In this document: one piece after another, positions 1 through 11,516 of the stretch | Layout of the letters: each line of letters begins with the position of its first letter | How positions within the stretch are numbered: position 1 is the stretch's first letter | From: Pipra filicauda | Lineage: Eukaryota; Chordata; Aves; Passeriformes; Pipridae | Assembly (NCBI RefSeq): GCF_003945595.2 | Contig: NW_024104095.1 | Location: forward strand, 372,001 to 436,000 | Direction of reading: 5' to 3' | DNA: 64,000 nt | Notes under the pieces: generated by a model | Database searches by the model: none | The model's input: only the letters and a program-made list of their open reading frames with translations | Told to the model about the DNA's origin: nothing | Made by a program: the position numbers and the translations under genes

Positions 1-782
1 GGTAAACTGGAAAGAGGAATAATGCTAAGGCATTGTAGATACTGAAATACTGTTTGGGGGTAAGAATGAAGAACCCACTTGAAAAGCCTCTGCAAAATGT
101 CCTTTCAGGTGGTTCATCCTTGTCTTGCGACCACCACGCTCTTGTGGTGTCCCGGCCTTTGGAACTGTGAGGAATTAGGTGATTCCCAGGGCATGTTCTC
201 CAGATGAATTTCAGCTACAGAAAGTCCACTTGCCACACTCTCAGTGTCAGTGTAAATGATGGGAAAGTTCACTTCCAAAGGTCTGTCCTGGTCGGTGCTG
301 AAGCAACAACACACACAGACCCTGCGTGGGCAGGTGGGCCAGCAGCGCTCCCCGGGGCTGCTGTTGTCAGCTGGATGCATTTAAATGAACTTTTCTTGGC
401 TGAACATCCAAGGGGATTTGCTGTTTGATGAAAAGGTGAAGAAAAGCTCTGTGTGGGTCTGTGGTTTCTTGGAATGACAGGGTAGATTAGTGCAAGTGTT
501 GCACTGGAATCCAGGCAGGTCTCGGTGGTATAAATTTGATTAATCTAAATTCAGCTCTGGTGAGATGATAGAGTGTTTGATGGCAGAAGATCATAAAATA
601 ATGAGCATTAGGTTTCCTGCAATGCATTCCTTCAAAAATGTGTTAATAAGGGCAGTCTGGGAGTACAGAGGCCTGTAGTGTCAGGGTTTAAGCTGTGACA
701 TTGGTTTGCTGCTTGGTTCAGACCTGCTTTTGTGAGACAATAGAAATACTGAAAATAAGATTAGGGTGAACTGCTTCAAATT

Positions 783-1065
783 ATCATAGAATCCCAGAAT
801 GGTTTGGGTTGGAAGGGACCTTAAAGCTCATTTCATTCCAACCCCCCTGCCATGGGCAGGGACACCTTCCACTGCCCCAGGTTGCTCCAAGCCCCATCCA
901 ACCTGGCCTTGGACACTTCCAGGGATGGGGCAGCCACAGATGCTCTGGGCAACCTGTACCAGGGCCTCACCACCCTCACAGGGAAGGATTTCTTCCTAAT
1001 GTCTAAGCTAAATCTACCCTCCTTCAACATGAAGCCATTATCTTGTTCAGACCCACTTCTTGGCA
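783..1065 (-). mobile_element. CR1 LINE fragment, 3' end, antisense to CDH13
   Basis: It reads as the reverse complement of an avian CR1 3' end. It starts at the terminal atcatagaatcccagaatgg and continues through ttggaagggacc, gccatgggcagggacacc, ccaacctggccttggacac and agggaaggatttcttcc. It decays past about 1040. It is 5'-truncated and carries no reverse-transcriptase frame, so it is a dead copy. Confidence 0.93.
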
Positions 1066-1510
1066 CCTCAAGAAGATAAAACTCCAGCAGTGTTCAATAT
1101 CCTCCTCCAAAGCCTACAGGAAACACTTCAAGGCTTCTTCAGCCTAAATCAGACTCCAGGAGGAGCAAACTCAAACATGAGAAACACTCTTGATCCTGAG
1201 CCTTTTGTTTCTTTGCTCAGGGAAGGATTCCCCTGGCTCAGGGCTGCAAATATAATGTGTGTTTATCAATGAGATCATTGATAACCGGCATTGGCTCCTG
1301 TCCACACAATTTAGGAAAGCAATTTGTTTCCAGTAAACAGAGGGGAGTGCTGACCAGCTGCACATTATTGCTTTGGTATGAAATATTTATAGCATGGATT
1401 GATCCCCCTCCCCAGTGGGTTACAAGCCTCGAACTTCTCATTAGTTTTCGGGGTCTGTGTTGCACAAACACAGTCACAGGCCCCCTCTTGTGATTACTGA
1501 TGAACAGGAT

Positions 1511-1610
1511 TTCCCTGATTCTTATGTGATTACACCTGCAACAAGGCAGGAGATATCACCTTCCCTGATTCTTATGTGATTACACCTGCAACAAGGCAGG
1601 AGATATCACC
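1511..1610. repeat. Perfect 50-bp tandem duplication (two copies)
   Basis: Positions 1511-1560 and 1561-1610 are identical over 50 bases. Each copy begins ttccctgattcttatgtgat and ends ggagatatcacc. The lack of any difference means a recent duplication, or an assembly or replication-slippage artefact. Confidence 0.97.
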
Positions 1611-2974
1611 TTCATCCTCCTGTTTTGAAGAATTTGGGGATTTTTTTTCAAAGTGTGTGTTTTGGGACCATTGCTTCCCAGTCTTTTGGTGTCACAATGA
1701 TTTGGAAGGGCAGCCTCTTGCACTGAGTTCTGCCTTGGTTTGAATGCAAACCTAAGGGAACCTGCCAGTTTTACAAGAGGGACAAGCATCTTATGGCATT
1801 AAAGCATATGTGCATGTTCCTTCATAAACTTGGGGGGTTAAAGCTTAATAAATGTGTCAATAAACCTTGGAAGTCCATTTAAAGTCAGTGGAGCTGTGCT
1901 GATTTATGTTGGCCTGAGAATCCTTTCAGGCTTGAATACTTTTGGGGTTGCTCATGATTTTTTCTCTCTAAGTTACAGCAGAGCACCTCAGCTCATCACT
2001 GTACTGATCCATATTATCTGACCTTCACACCCTCCATATACTTTGGGAATTTTTGGCAGAAGGATTTTTATAGAGATATTTGAAAAGCTGTCTCTACTAA
2101 AAACCATTTTAGGTTACTGTGTAGGAGAAACTTGTCTCTCCTTTTATGTTTTTGGCTTTAAATAGACTCATTTCTACCTATGGCAGGGACTAGGAATGAT
2201 TCAATAATTTGCAACTAATAATTTATTAGAACAACTTTGCCCTCCTTTCTCCTCACAAATTGTCTGCAAACAGATTGTACAACTCTAATATGTTAATGGC
2301 TGAAAATTATTTGGCCATTTTTTCAGCAAATACCTTTTGGCCTGCAGATTATTTGAATTGCAAATTATGATGGTTAAAATGAAATATGTAATTAACACTG
2401 CAAATAAAGCTGATTGGGTGTTACAGGAGATCAGTTTTTATGGAAATATATTGGTTTGCCAAAATGAACATTTGTTACAGAAACATAGTGATTTAAAAAA
2501 AAACCCACAACTTTATTGGAATAAATATCTGTAATTGAGAAGGGAATTCTTGAGTGTTCCTTTCAGGTTTTGCTGGCCAAGACAACCAGGTTGAGTGTCC
2601 TGTTGAGAAAACAGAACTGAATCTTACCTTCCCACATCCAGCCAGGTGTGCTGATGCAGACACTTATTTATTCCAAGACATGGTTCTTTTTATATTCTCT
2701 GTTCAAACTCTTACCTTTGTAAAAATAATTACGTATAAATTGGCAGAATTTAAGGTAGTTTTAATTTCTTTAGAAGTGTATTAATGAGGGCTGGGGAGAA
2801 CAGTGGCTCTGTCAATGAGACTCTTAATGTCTCTAACCACGTATTCTAATTTTAATGAAAAAGCCCTTGAGATTTTTTTGTTTACAGGCATTTTTACAGT
2901 GTTCAATATGCAGCCTTGGAAAATGCTAAGAAACAGGGAAACTATTTGCCACCCTGTCCATCACTGTGAACAGT

Positions 2975-3217
2975 GGCAGAACCCGAGGGAATGCCTGAAG
3001 TTGTGTCAGAGGAGGTTTAGGTTGGATATTACAAAGAGGTTCTTCCCCCAGAGGGTGGTTGGGCACTGAACAGGCTCCCCAGGGCACACAGAGCTCGAGG
3101 AGCATTTGGATACTCTCAGGGTGTGACTTTTGGGGATGGTCCTGTGCAGGGCTAAGGGTTGGATTTGATGGTGCTCATGGATCCTTTCCAACTCAGCATA
3201 TTCTGTGATTCTGTGAT
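2975..3217 (+). mobile_element. CR1 LINE fragment, 3' end, sense to CDH13
   Basis: Sense-strand CR1 tail. It contains ggaggtttaggttggatatt, ggttcttcccccagagggtgg, ttgggcactgaacaggctcc and gatggtgctcatggatcc. It ends in the 8-bp-type CR1 terminal repeats attctgtg-attctgtgat at 3200-3217. It is 5'-truncated and non-coding. Confidence 0.9.
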
Positions 3218-3953
3218 AAATAGTTTTTATCTGAGTGCAATCAATTAATGTGAATAACATAGAGTGTTTTCTACCCAGCATCAAAACTTGGAGTATAAAC
3301 ACTGGTAGGTGTCTAGTCAGCAAGGAAGAGAAGCAATGCCAGAGTACCATGGTAAAATACCAGACCAGGAGAACACTTGGGGCTTCATGTCCAGGTTCTC
3401 CCTGGTGCAAGCACCGGGAAAGGGGAATTCCGTGAGGAACGTGCAGCACACGGGACGCTGTGTGTGATTTCCGTGGTTGATGCCCCAGACTGTGGCTGCA
3501 GGAAGGGCAGGAAAACTGTAACATGTTCCTCCTTCTCCTGAGGGAACTCAGGTCTAACGAGGGTGATTATATGTGTTCTTTAAACTCAGCCCAACCTCTG
3601 GAAGGGCCCAGCAGCAACGACAGAGTCAACATGTCAACACAAAGGGAATGTTTGCACATATCAGGGCCTATATTTGCATATAGACCATCCTGTAGTTGTC
3701 TTTTCTTTAATCCAGCCCATTACTGGGGAGCAGAGACTCCCCACAGCTATTGTCTGCTGCTGATAGAGAGTTTGAGTGAGATGAGTGTGTTTGTTGTACT
3801 CCTGGCACCTCTGAGTGTGGAATAATAGCAGAGTGATTAAATGGTCTAAAATAAGCAAAAGAAGTTGCATAATAATTGATGCTTTCACACTGGAGTGAAA
3901 GATTTCTGTGGTGGTGTTTAATTGTGGGGAACAACTGAGGGTTTTTTTCCCTG

Positions 3954-3978
3954 AAAAAAAAAAAAAAAAGAAAAAGAA
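3954..3978. repeat. A-rich tract
   Basis: A run of about 16 A followed by gaaaaagaaa. It is a simple low-complexity tract with no recognisable retroelement attached. Confidence 0.9.
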
Positions 3979-6900
3979 ATTACATACCTTGGTCCAGAAG
4001 GAAAGCTGAAACATAGCTTGTGTTTTAAAAAGGAAAGTGTGATTTAAGAATGTTTGACAGCAAGTATTTTCTTTGGGACATTGTGATTCTTGTTCTTGCC
4101 TGCTATTAAAAATTATTATAGTACTTTATGCTTCTAGCACAGCTGACATGGAAAATTATTCTTTTCCCAAACCATGAGCGTCTAGTGAGTAGCTGCTGCA
4201 GATCAACATGCCTCTCTGTTTCAAAGGGATTATACTCAGGGAAATATATTTTGGCTGGTAAAAATCAGTGTAGGGGTACTGACTTGAGTGCTTTATATAT
4301 TTTATGCGGTTTTTCTTTAGAATACTGAATATTTGCTCTCTTCCCTCCACTTATTTTTGGCAGGAGCCTACCTAACAATAATAATTTAAGGGGAAATATC
4401 TCCAGCTAAACCCAAGCTTCAGTCACTGTTCTGTCCTAGGGATTGGTGATCTCTGCCCAAGGAGAAATTCTTATTAATAACATTCTTATATAAGGAAGCT
4501 CCCTTGAGTGGTGTTATTATATATCCAAGAACCAAGATGCATTTGTGTGTTCAGGGAGGGCGTGAGCAGTCAGCAAATAGTTTTTCTCTGCAGTTTTCTA
4601 ATATTTCTCAAAGGAAAGCTTGTCACCACACCATGGCTGGCAGCCTTCTCCAAAATGATATGAATTCAATGGCAACTTTAAATCCTAATTTGTGTGCCAG
4701 TCAAAACTGGTAATTTTACACAGACTACTGGAAACAGTTCCTGTATTTCCATGTAACATTAATAACCACATACACCAGTCCTACAGTTATGTCAGCATTA
4801 GGAAGAATGAAAGTCCTGATTCTGTACATCCTATGTATTAAATAGTTACAGATTTCCTCATGATGGAAAACAAATATCTCTGGCCAGGGAACCTATTTGT
4901 AACAAGCACTTTAGAGCAATTTCTCTTTTTTTTATTTAATGGCTGCTGCTGAAGGAGAAAATTTAGTCTTCTTTTTCCTTCCAGACGTACCTATGTCTCC
5001 CATGGGTAGTAAATAGATATTGATTTTCTTCATAACAGAAGTACATTATTACAGAGTGATTAAACTGTAGACCTTCCTTTACGATATAAAAAAAAAATTT
5101 GGAAATTGGTGAGCTAAAGAGGATTTATGTTACAAAATTGTTTGGGGTTTTGTATTCATCAAACTGTAATTCAAGCTCTAAATGCAAAGCCTCTGTGCAT
5201 ATTGCCCTTTTTATGCAGCGGCAATTGGCATATAAAATAAATGCTGATATTATAATTATCAAAGCATTATATCTGTTAGAGCTGTTAGTAGTCACATTAC
5301 TTCATTTTTTAATTTTACATTTGTCAAAATCCTGACAAGCATACTCTGGGATAATGTTAGATTCAATATTGAGATTGTTACTCAGCAAGAACATTGATTA
5401 TGTCTTAATAGGACACATTCAGTATGCATTATATGCAATTATCATCTTAAATGAACACAAGCATTTATTTAGCATGCACTGAAAATATTTAAATCCTAAG
5501 AAATTTTCTTTCCGGTTAGCATTATATTATAAAGTCATTAGTACAAATATGATATGGCAGCACACCACTGATACAGTATTATGCATGAATACATAATTTA
5601 TAAACAGAATTATAAATAGAAGTGTTGAGGCATTTTTGCATCACTACAGAAATACTAATATCCACGAAATAGTAAGAAAACTCTTCATTGATAATTAATA
5701 TTAAGATAGGTCTGAAAGGATACTTGAAACCCTTGTAAGGATTTTGAATGTTCTGTATGTTATTTGCTTCCCAAACATTGTTTTGATCTTAGCAACTGAG
5801 CACTTTCTGTGAATTTGGGAATTTCTATTCTCCCCAAGTTATTTTTTGGATGAGGATTGAGCACTAAATGAAGGTTTGGGTGCTGTGACACTGCGTGTGC
5901 CCTCTTTGAGATGTGCAATTCCTGAGTGTCTCACAGTGACAGGAGAGCACTGCAGGAAAACCTTGTGTTAGATGCTTCACAGGGGACACCCAGCCAGGAG
6001 GGAACTCTGGAGAGATGGGTTCTGGAGTCCTGCTGTTGACAGACTTGTAATCATCCAAGTAGTTCCACTGGTTTCCATCTTGCATTTTGGGTCCCACTGT
6101 GCTGACAATGATGTAAATTCCAGTGGAATTTAAAAATAAATCCTACAGCCTACAGGTGATAGCCAGAACCAAGACTTAGGCTTGGACTGTTGCTGCTGGT
6201 GGTGTGAAATACTAGCCAGGGCTTGCTTCTCTTCAGTCACTGATAGTTTTTTATTGTATCTGTAGGAAATATTAGAAGATTCAAACCCAGCAGAAAACCA
6301 TCATCGTCTATTTTCATTCAGCATTACCTGAAAGAACTCCCTGGGTTTGTTCCCCCTGTGTGTGTCTGCACTGAACTATTTCCCTCTGTTGGGATTAGAT
6401 CCTGCTGGCTTTGGCAGGAAACTGAACCCTGGAAAAGTGCCTTTTCTGGCCTCTCCTTGTTTTCTGGTGCTGAACCAGTTATGTCAGGGCAGCAGGGGAG
6501 GGAAATCTGGTCGGAATGTTAACACTGGTGGGAATGGCAGTGGGTGGACATTTGAAGCAAAGCACTCAGGACACAGCTCACCTCCTTGGCAAAGCACACA
6601 TTTTGGAAGGGTCACCCCTGCCATGGCTAAATGACAAGAGTGAAAATTTATGGGGAAAGGAATGGCTCTCCTGCTGTAATTATACAAACCCTCCCAACAG
6701 TGTTACACTCCACCAAGTCACGGTTGATAAATAATAAGCCGCACAAACAGTGACTTGATGTTCATTAATTAAAATAATCTATTTTCCTTTTTAGCTGTAG
6801 ATCCCACTCATTGAGGGTTGGGGTGTATTTCTATGGCCAATATCTCACTATCCAAATGGTACTGGATTGTTTTTGTAGGAGTGTGCTTCAGAGTTTAGGT

Positions 6901-9643
6901 CACTTAGCAACAGGTCTGGGTTAAGTGATAGGCAGTGACAAGGTGGGACAAGAGTCTGAGCCACAGGGGGGGTCCCAAATGCTGCCAGTTTTGGGTGCTG
7001 CATTTATCCCTCCCCTGCAGGGAGAGGAGAGGATGGAGATGGCAGGGATGGAGAAAGTGAAGGAAGGCTCCACTGCCCCCATCCAGGAGCACTCATTCCT
7101 CACAGGATGGGAGCAGAAACAGGGAAAAGACCGTGCTGGCGTAAAAGGTTTGAGCCTTGGGAAAAGGGAAAAGATGAGGAGGTGCCATGAGAGCTTTTAG
7201 TGCAGCCCCAGCCCCGGGGGAGGGCCCAGCACAGACCCTCCACTGAGGCATCAGCTGAGGGAGGGGGTTGGTGGGAGCACAGGGATCCAGGCTCTGTCCA
7301 CAGATCCTGGGATTTACCAGCACCCTGGGAAATCACACAGACCCAAATAATTGCTCCGAGTGCCTGAATTAGCTGGGCTAAAAGTACAAGAATTGCTAAA
7401 AACTCCTTTACATGGTATCTCCTGGTGTGAAGAGAGCATCTGATGGGAACCTGCCTCTGCTCTGGGGTTTGGGTCTGTGAGGAGCTGCTTTCTCTAACAA
7501 AGCAAATATTTGGGGACAGCACTAGACGTAGGAAGTGCTGCATAGCAGGGAAGTGTGAAGTATCAGTAATGATATGAAGTACTACTCAAAATTCAAGGTT
7601 TTCCACATTTCATTGAGAGCTTGAACATTGGACTTCTGTCACAGACATTTCTGCTGCAGTACATGCAATTTCTAGAATAAATGGGCTGGCTTTCAGTAGA
7701 AAATGGGACAGTTTTCAAAGGAAAAAAGGCCAATTTGTGAGTAAAAATGGGCCTCTTTCTGAGCAAAGATACTTATAAACATGAAGTGATAAATGGCTTT
7801 GCAAGTTTTCCATACAATAATAACAATTTCCTAATCAATGTAAAAGTTGCAGGTAAGGGAGGGGAGAGGAGCTTCATTGAGGTTTTAATACATTGAATGC
7901 ATTTTAGAAAATAAATATATGAAAACAGTAAATTTTGTTCCACTCCGTAATGTGAGTTTGTGTTGGAGACATGTCCGCAATATTTCTTTGCGTGTATTTT
8001 TATGATGTTATAAATCAAATTCCTGTTCTTGGTTTGCTGCCTTCTGAGATCAATTTCATGAAATAATGTTGCAAGACTTAGGGAAATACATTTTTTAGGA
8101 TCCCATGTGTGGCAGTGGCATCTGATTTTCTAGTAGTCCATACGTCTTTAGAACAAAATATATCTTCTAGCTTGACTTATTGATTTTACATGTAAATATA
8201 CTGCTTCATAATAGCTGATCTGATGAGCAACTGGTGGGGTTGCTTTTCTCATGGCCTAAAAATGCTTCAAAATCTGAGGAGTTGGGATCTTCTTCTTACA
8301 CATGCTCCAAAAAAAGATGGTGTGATGGGGCCAGGAAAACACATGATGCAGAATGCACTATTTAGGGAATGCTTTCAAACCACTTGGCCACAGAGATTGT
8401 GTGACCTGAGAGGTCGCTTTGCTGAGCTGTCTCCCCGCTAATTCCCTGGAAAAGTGTTAGATAAAGGACACAGGATGAGTGATGTCAAAGATGTGCATCC
8501 TGGTTCTTGCAGACACAGTTGGCTCAGGGATCTGCTCTGACATCATTCTGTCACTTCACCCCAAGGATCCAGAGGAGGTTTTGTTGTTCAGGGGAGGTTT
8601 GAATAAACATTCCTGAGTATATGAGATGTTCTTACTGTGCAGTTTTGAAGGTGACTGCAGCACTTCCCAGCTGTGCTCTCTGCTGATGGTGCAGCACACG
8701 TGACCTTAGGGCAGATGGTCCCATATGAGGCAGCCATACAAAATCCATTTTAATGAGGTGCCCAGCCTTGTCTCCAGTGAATCCATGTCAACACTCCCTT
8801 TGAGTTCCATGGGAGCAGGTTCTGATGCTGATAAATGCCCCCTTTGGTGGAGCTGTTACTGACCCACGGTCCAACTTGCAAACAGATGTGCTTTGATCTC
8901 TGATGTGAGGGAGGAGAATTCCAAATGCTGTCACATTCCCATTGCAGAATGGGGACCACAGGTGTTTTTATTTTTTTCCAAGCTAAGGCTGTTTTGGGGG
9001 GAGGAAATTAAGGGTGGCTTTTGCTCTGGCCCTGTGCTGTCTGGTTCCACAGCAGGGAGGCAGCCAGGCAGGTACCCATGGTACCAGAATCAGAGATCTT
9101 CCATGTCAGCCACTGATGTTACTCTGTGCGTTTGCTTTGGGCAACAACTGCCAGTCCCTGCCCATTTTAGAAACTGCTTTTTTGTTTCTTCCAGTGAAGC
9201 AAACTTAGATTACCAGTCTAAATGCTAATACACAGAATGAATGGGATTTAATAGAGCGAATTTATATGTAGATTGTGACATTAGTATTTAATTACGTACC
9301 CATCATAACACTGATGAAGCAAGCTGCTAAATATTGGTGCACTGAAGGTAGAGCTTACTTGTAAAGAGCAAGGATATTTTAATTTCTTGCCTCTTTCCTA
9401 ATCTTCTTAAATAACAGGATAAATTAGGTACTGTTTACCAATATTCACCTTCATGCTGTATTGCAAATAAGGGCTGCAGAATAGCAGCTGAAGCTCCTGC
9501 AAAGCTGTGCTGCTGTTTTGGTAAAACACTGTGATAACAGATCTGTTTCTATGCTGTGTTTTATCGGGCCAAATAAAGTTTGAGAATTTTTAAATTTATT
9601 ATTTTAATATGAATTAAAAGTAGTATGTTATTTGTGTGAGGGT

Positions 9644-9686
9644 TTTTTTTTTTTAACCCTTCTTTTTCTGTTCTTTTTTTTTTCAG
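9644..9686 (+). promoter_or_regulatory. Polypyrimidine tract and 3' splice site of the EC2 exon
   Basis: Two T-runs are separated by aacccttctttttctgttc and followed directly by cag at 9684-9686. This is an unusually long, nearly uninterrupted pyrimidine stretch, giving a strong predicted acceptor for the exon that starts at 9687. Confidence 0.85.
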
Positions 9687-9827
9687 ACTATGGAAAGCCC
9701 AAAATACGAGCTGGTTATAGAAGCCAAGGATATGGGGGGTCTTGATGTGGGACTGACTGGCACAGCAACTGCCACTATTCTTATTGACGACAAAAATGAC
9801 CATCCACCAGAATTTACCAAGAAGGAG
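9687..9827 (+). CDS. CDH13: CDH13 (T-cadherin) internal exon: end of EC2 repeat
   Basis: Internal coding exon of 47 codons, phase 0 at both ends. It is preceded by a long polypyrimidine tract ending in ttttcag and followed by the donor gtaaga. It starts with ACT (Thr) just before [14 protein letters not shown] and ends TKKE. The peptide is the C-terminal part of a cadherin repeat. The run [20 protein letters not shown] contains the EC2-EC3 calcium linker (DDKNDH, about residues 34-39 of the exon). Close agreement with vertebrate T-cadherin, recalled from memory ([25 protein letters not shown]), identifies CDH13 rather than a classical cadherin. T-cadherin is a GPI-anchored cadherin without a cytoplasmic tail. 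It binds high-molecular-weight adiponectin and LDL and acts in vascular cells and in axon guidance. The reading frame continues directly into the exon at 40683. The exon length is a multiple of three, so skipping it would keep the frame. Confidence 0.95.
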
Positions 9828-11297
9828 GTAAGAGTTTGCCATCTGTGCTCTACAGAACGGTGCAAGCAATTGTAATTAACTCGTTTCTAAATATAAAACT
9901 GTTCCTTAAGGAAAGGAAAGACTTCCAGACGTGTTTTTAGCTCAGTGTGACAGACTTTCCCGGAGCTGCTCTTTTCTGGTTTTTTACCTCAGTAAATCTG
10001 TATGCATCGTTTCCAAATCAAAGTGCAACCACCAGGTAACAATTTGTGTCAAGGGATGCCATTCAGAGGTTGGCTGGCAGGGTGAAAAACTGTAAAATAA
10101 ATTTGCTGGTGGTAACTTTCTCCTTTTTCTCCTATAGGGGAAAATAACAAGTTCTCTTTCCCTACGTTCTAGCTCAGGGCTTCCATGGTCAGGACCAGGG
10201 ATGAAAGCAACATGTTTTTTCCCTGTCTCCAGCACTTCCCCTGTGAGCCAGCAAGTGTTGGGAGTTCTGTAATTAAAACCCTAGTCCTGAAAGCTTTAAA
10301 TTTAACCTACAGGTAGAATTTGCACTGAAAGTTGTTTCCCTGCAAATTGAATTCCACTGAAGAATGCTGGAAAGTCTGATAAAACCCAAACCAAAGGTAT
10401 TCCCTGACTACAGGGGATGTAATAATAGTGCCATAGCAACTCAGGCAAAACATCTGCCAAATTTCATGCCCTCCTCACACTGTTCCCTTCCTTCCTCTAC
10501 ATTTATTATTAGTCTGACATTTATTTTTTTTTATTTTTTTTTTTACTTCTGGTACCTGGAGGGAATGGGAAAGTTTCAAAAGTTTTACTTCGTTTGGATT
10601 TTGCTGTAAAAGTTTTCTGGGGCTCTGCAGATTTTTAAGGAATATTCCCAAAAGATGAGAAGTAAGCATGAGGGATGCTGATTTGAAGGTAATTGTGGAA
10701 AAAGAAAAGGAAAGCCTGTAGAATTCTTGTAGAAGGCTGTAGAAGTCTTGCTTTTTTTTCCTTGGGGTTTTACCTTTTCAACATTTTTTTTTTTGCTGGC
10801 CTAATATTAGCAATTGACAAGAGATTATTTTGAAAAACATTACTGCTATTTATTTGAATGATTATTATAAAAGCAAAGTGAACACCAGATTAAAGCATGG
10901 CAGGGAAGGGTTATTAAAAAAAAAAAGGGAAGAAGAAATTAGAAACAATGACAATTTTGCCAAGAGGAATATTAATTTTCACTAATCAGTGGCAATAGTT
11001 ATAATTACTTCAGTCAAATGCTTTGGCAAGTGTTTCAGTCACCTAAAAAGTATTATGGAGAACCTGATCCAAACCTTTTTAGTACAGAGGTGACAATTAA
11101 GTGACTTTGATCAAGCAATTAATTCCCTTAGAATAAAACTTTAGAACAGGTTTTTAATGCTCTGTTTCCTGACAACCAATACTTAAAATATGTTTAAAAT
11201 ACTGTATTATTTAGCCTTCCTGGACATAACAATGTCCAAGACAACTCGGTGTATTTAGAAATAGGAATTTATTGGATTAATGAATATTGATAGCAAT

Positions 11298-11516
11298 TCA
11301 TGAGAGCCACAGTCCACCTACTTGAATTTCCATAATTGGAGATTTCTTCTTTTGGAGCAATCTTTCTGTATATCTTTCAACAGAATTCTTGTCAAGAAAT
11401 CTTTCTATAATTTTATGTCCTATTTGATTTAGTAGTTCGGTAATTTGGGCAAGCATGTTAAAAACCTCGTGTGTCTGCTTAGGCACAAATGAACTGTTAG
11501 TACCTATTTCTGTGGA
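11298..11516 (-). other. Unexplained protein-like open frame, antisense to CDH13
   Basis: Read on the minus strand, an open frame of about 72 codons begins after an in-frame stop and ends WLS-stop. Its middle, FNMLAQITELLNQIGHKIIE, has heptad-like spacing of hydrophobic residues. A charged stretch ending ERLLQKKK follows. An acceptor-like ttccacag precedes part of it, and an AATAAA lies a few tens of bases past its stop. I do not recognise the family. It could be a fragment of a retrocopy, an antisense exon or chance. It has no strong start codon (the first in-frame candidate is GTG), and no frame extends it. Confidence 0.2.

Larger units (their letters stand above)
1..9686 (+). other. CDH13: CDH13 intron (3' part), upstream of the EC2 exon
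   Basis: This is the final 9.7 kb of an intron whose start lies before the window. It holds CR1 fragments at about 783-1065 (antisense) and 2975-3217 (sense), a perfect 50-bp tandem duplication at 1511-1610, and an A-run near 3954. An AT-rich, repeat-free patch lies at about 5100-5700, and a G+C-rich patch at about 6950-7330. The rest (for example 1610-2970, 3980-5100 and 7560-9640) is anonymous AT-rich intron in which I see no gene or RNA. The 3' end is a strong pyrimidine tract (9644-9684) followed by CAG. Confidence 0.85.

Noticed and set aside
3006..3524. 172-codon open frame on the minus strand
   Set aside because: It reads antisense through the sense CR1 fragment and flanking intron, has no recognisable domain, and is low-complexity in its hydrophobic parts. 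Best explained as a chance frame over a repeat.
7100..7543. 147-codon open frame on the minus strand
   Set aside because: It covers the G-rich patch, where stop codons are rarer. No motif or family is recognised, and the composition (Ser, Pro, Gln, Leu) is typical of a shadow frame.
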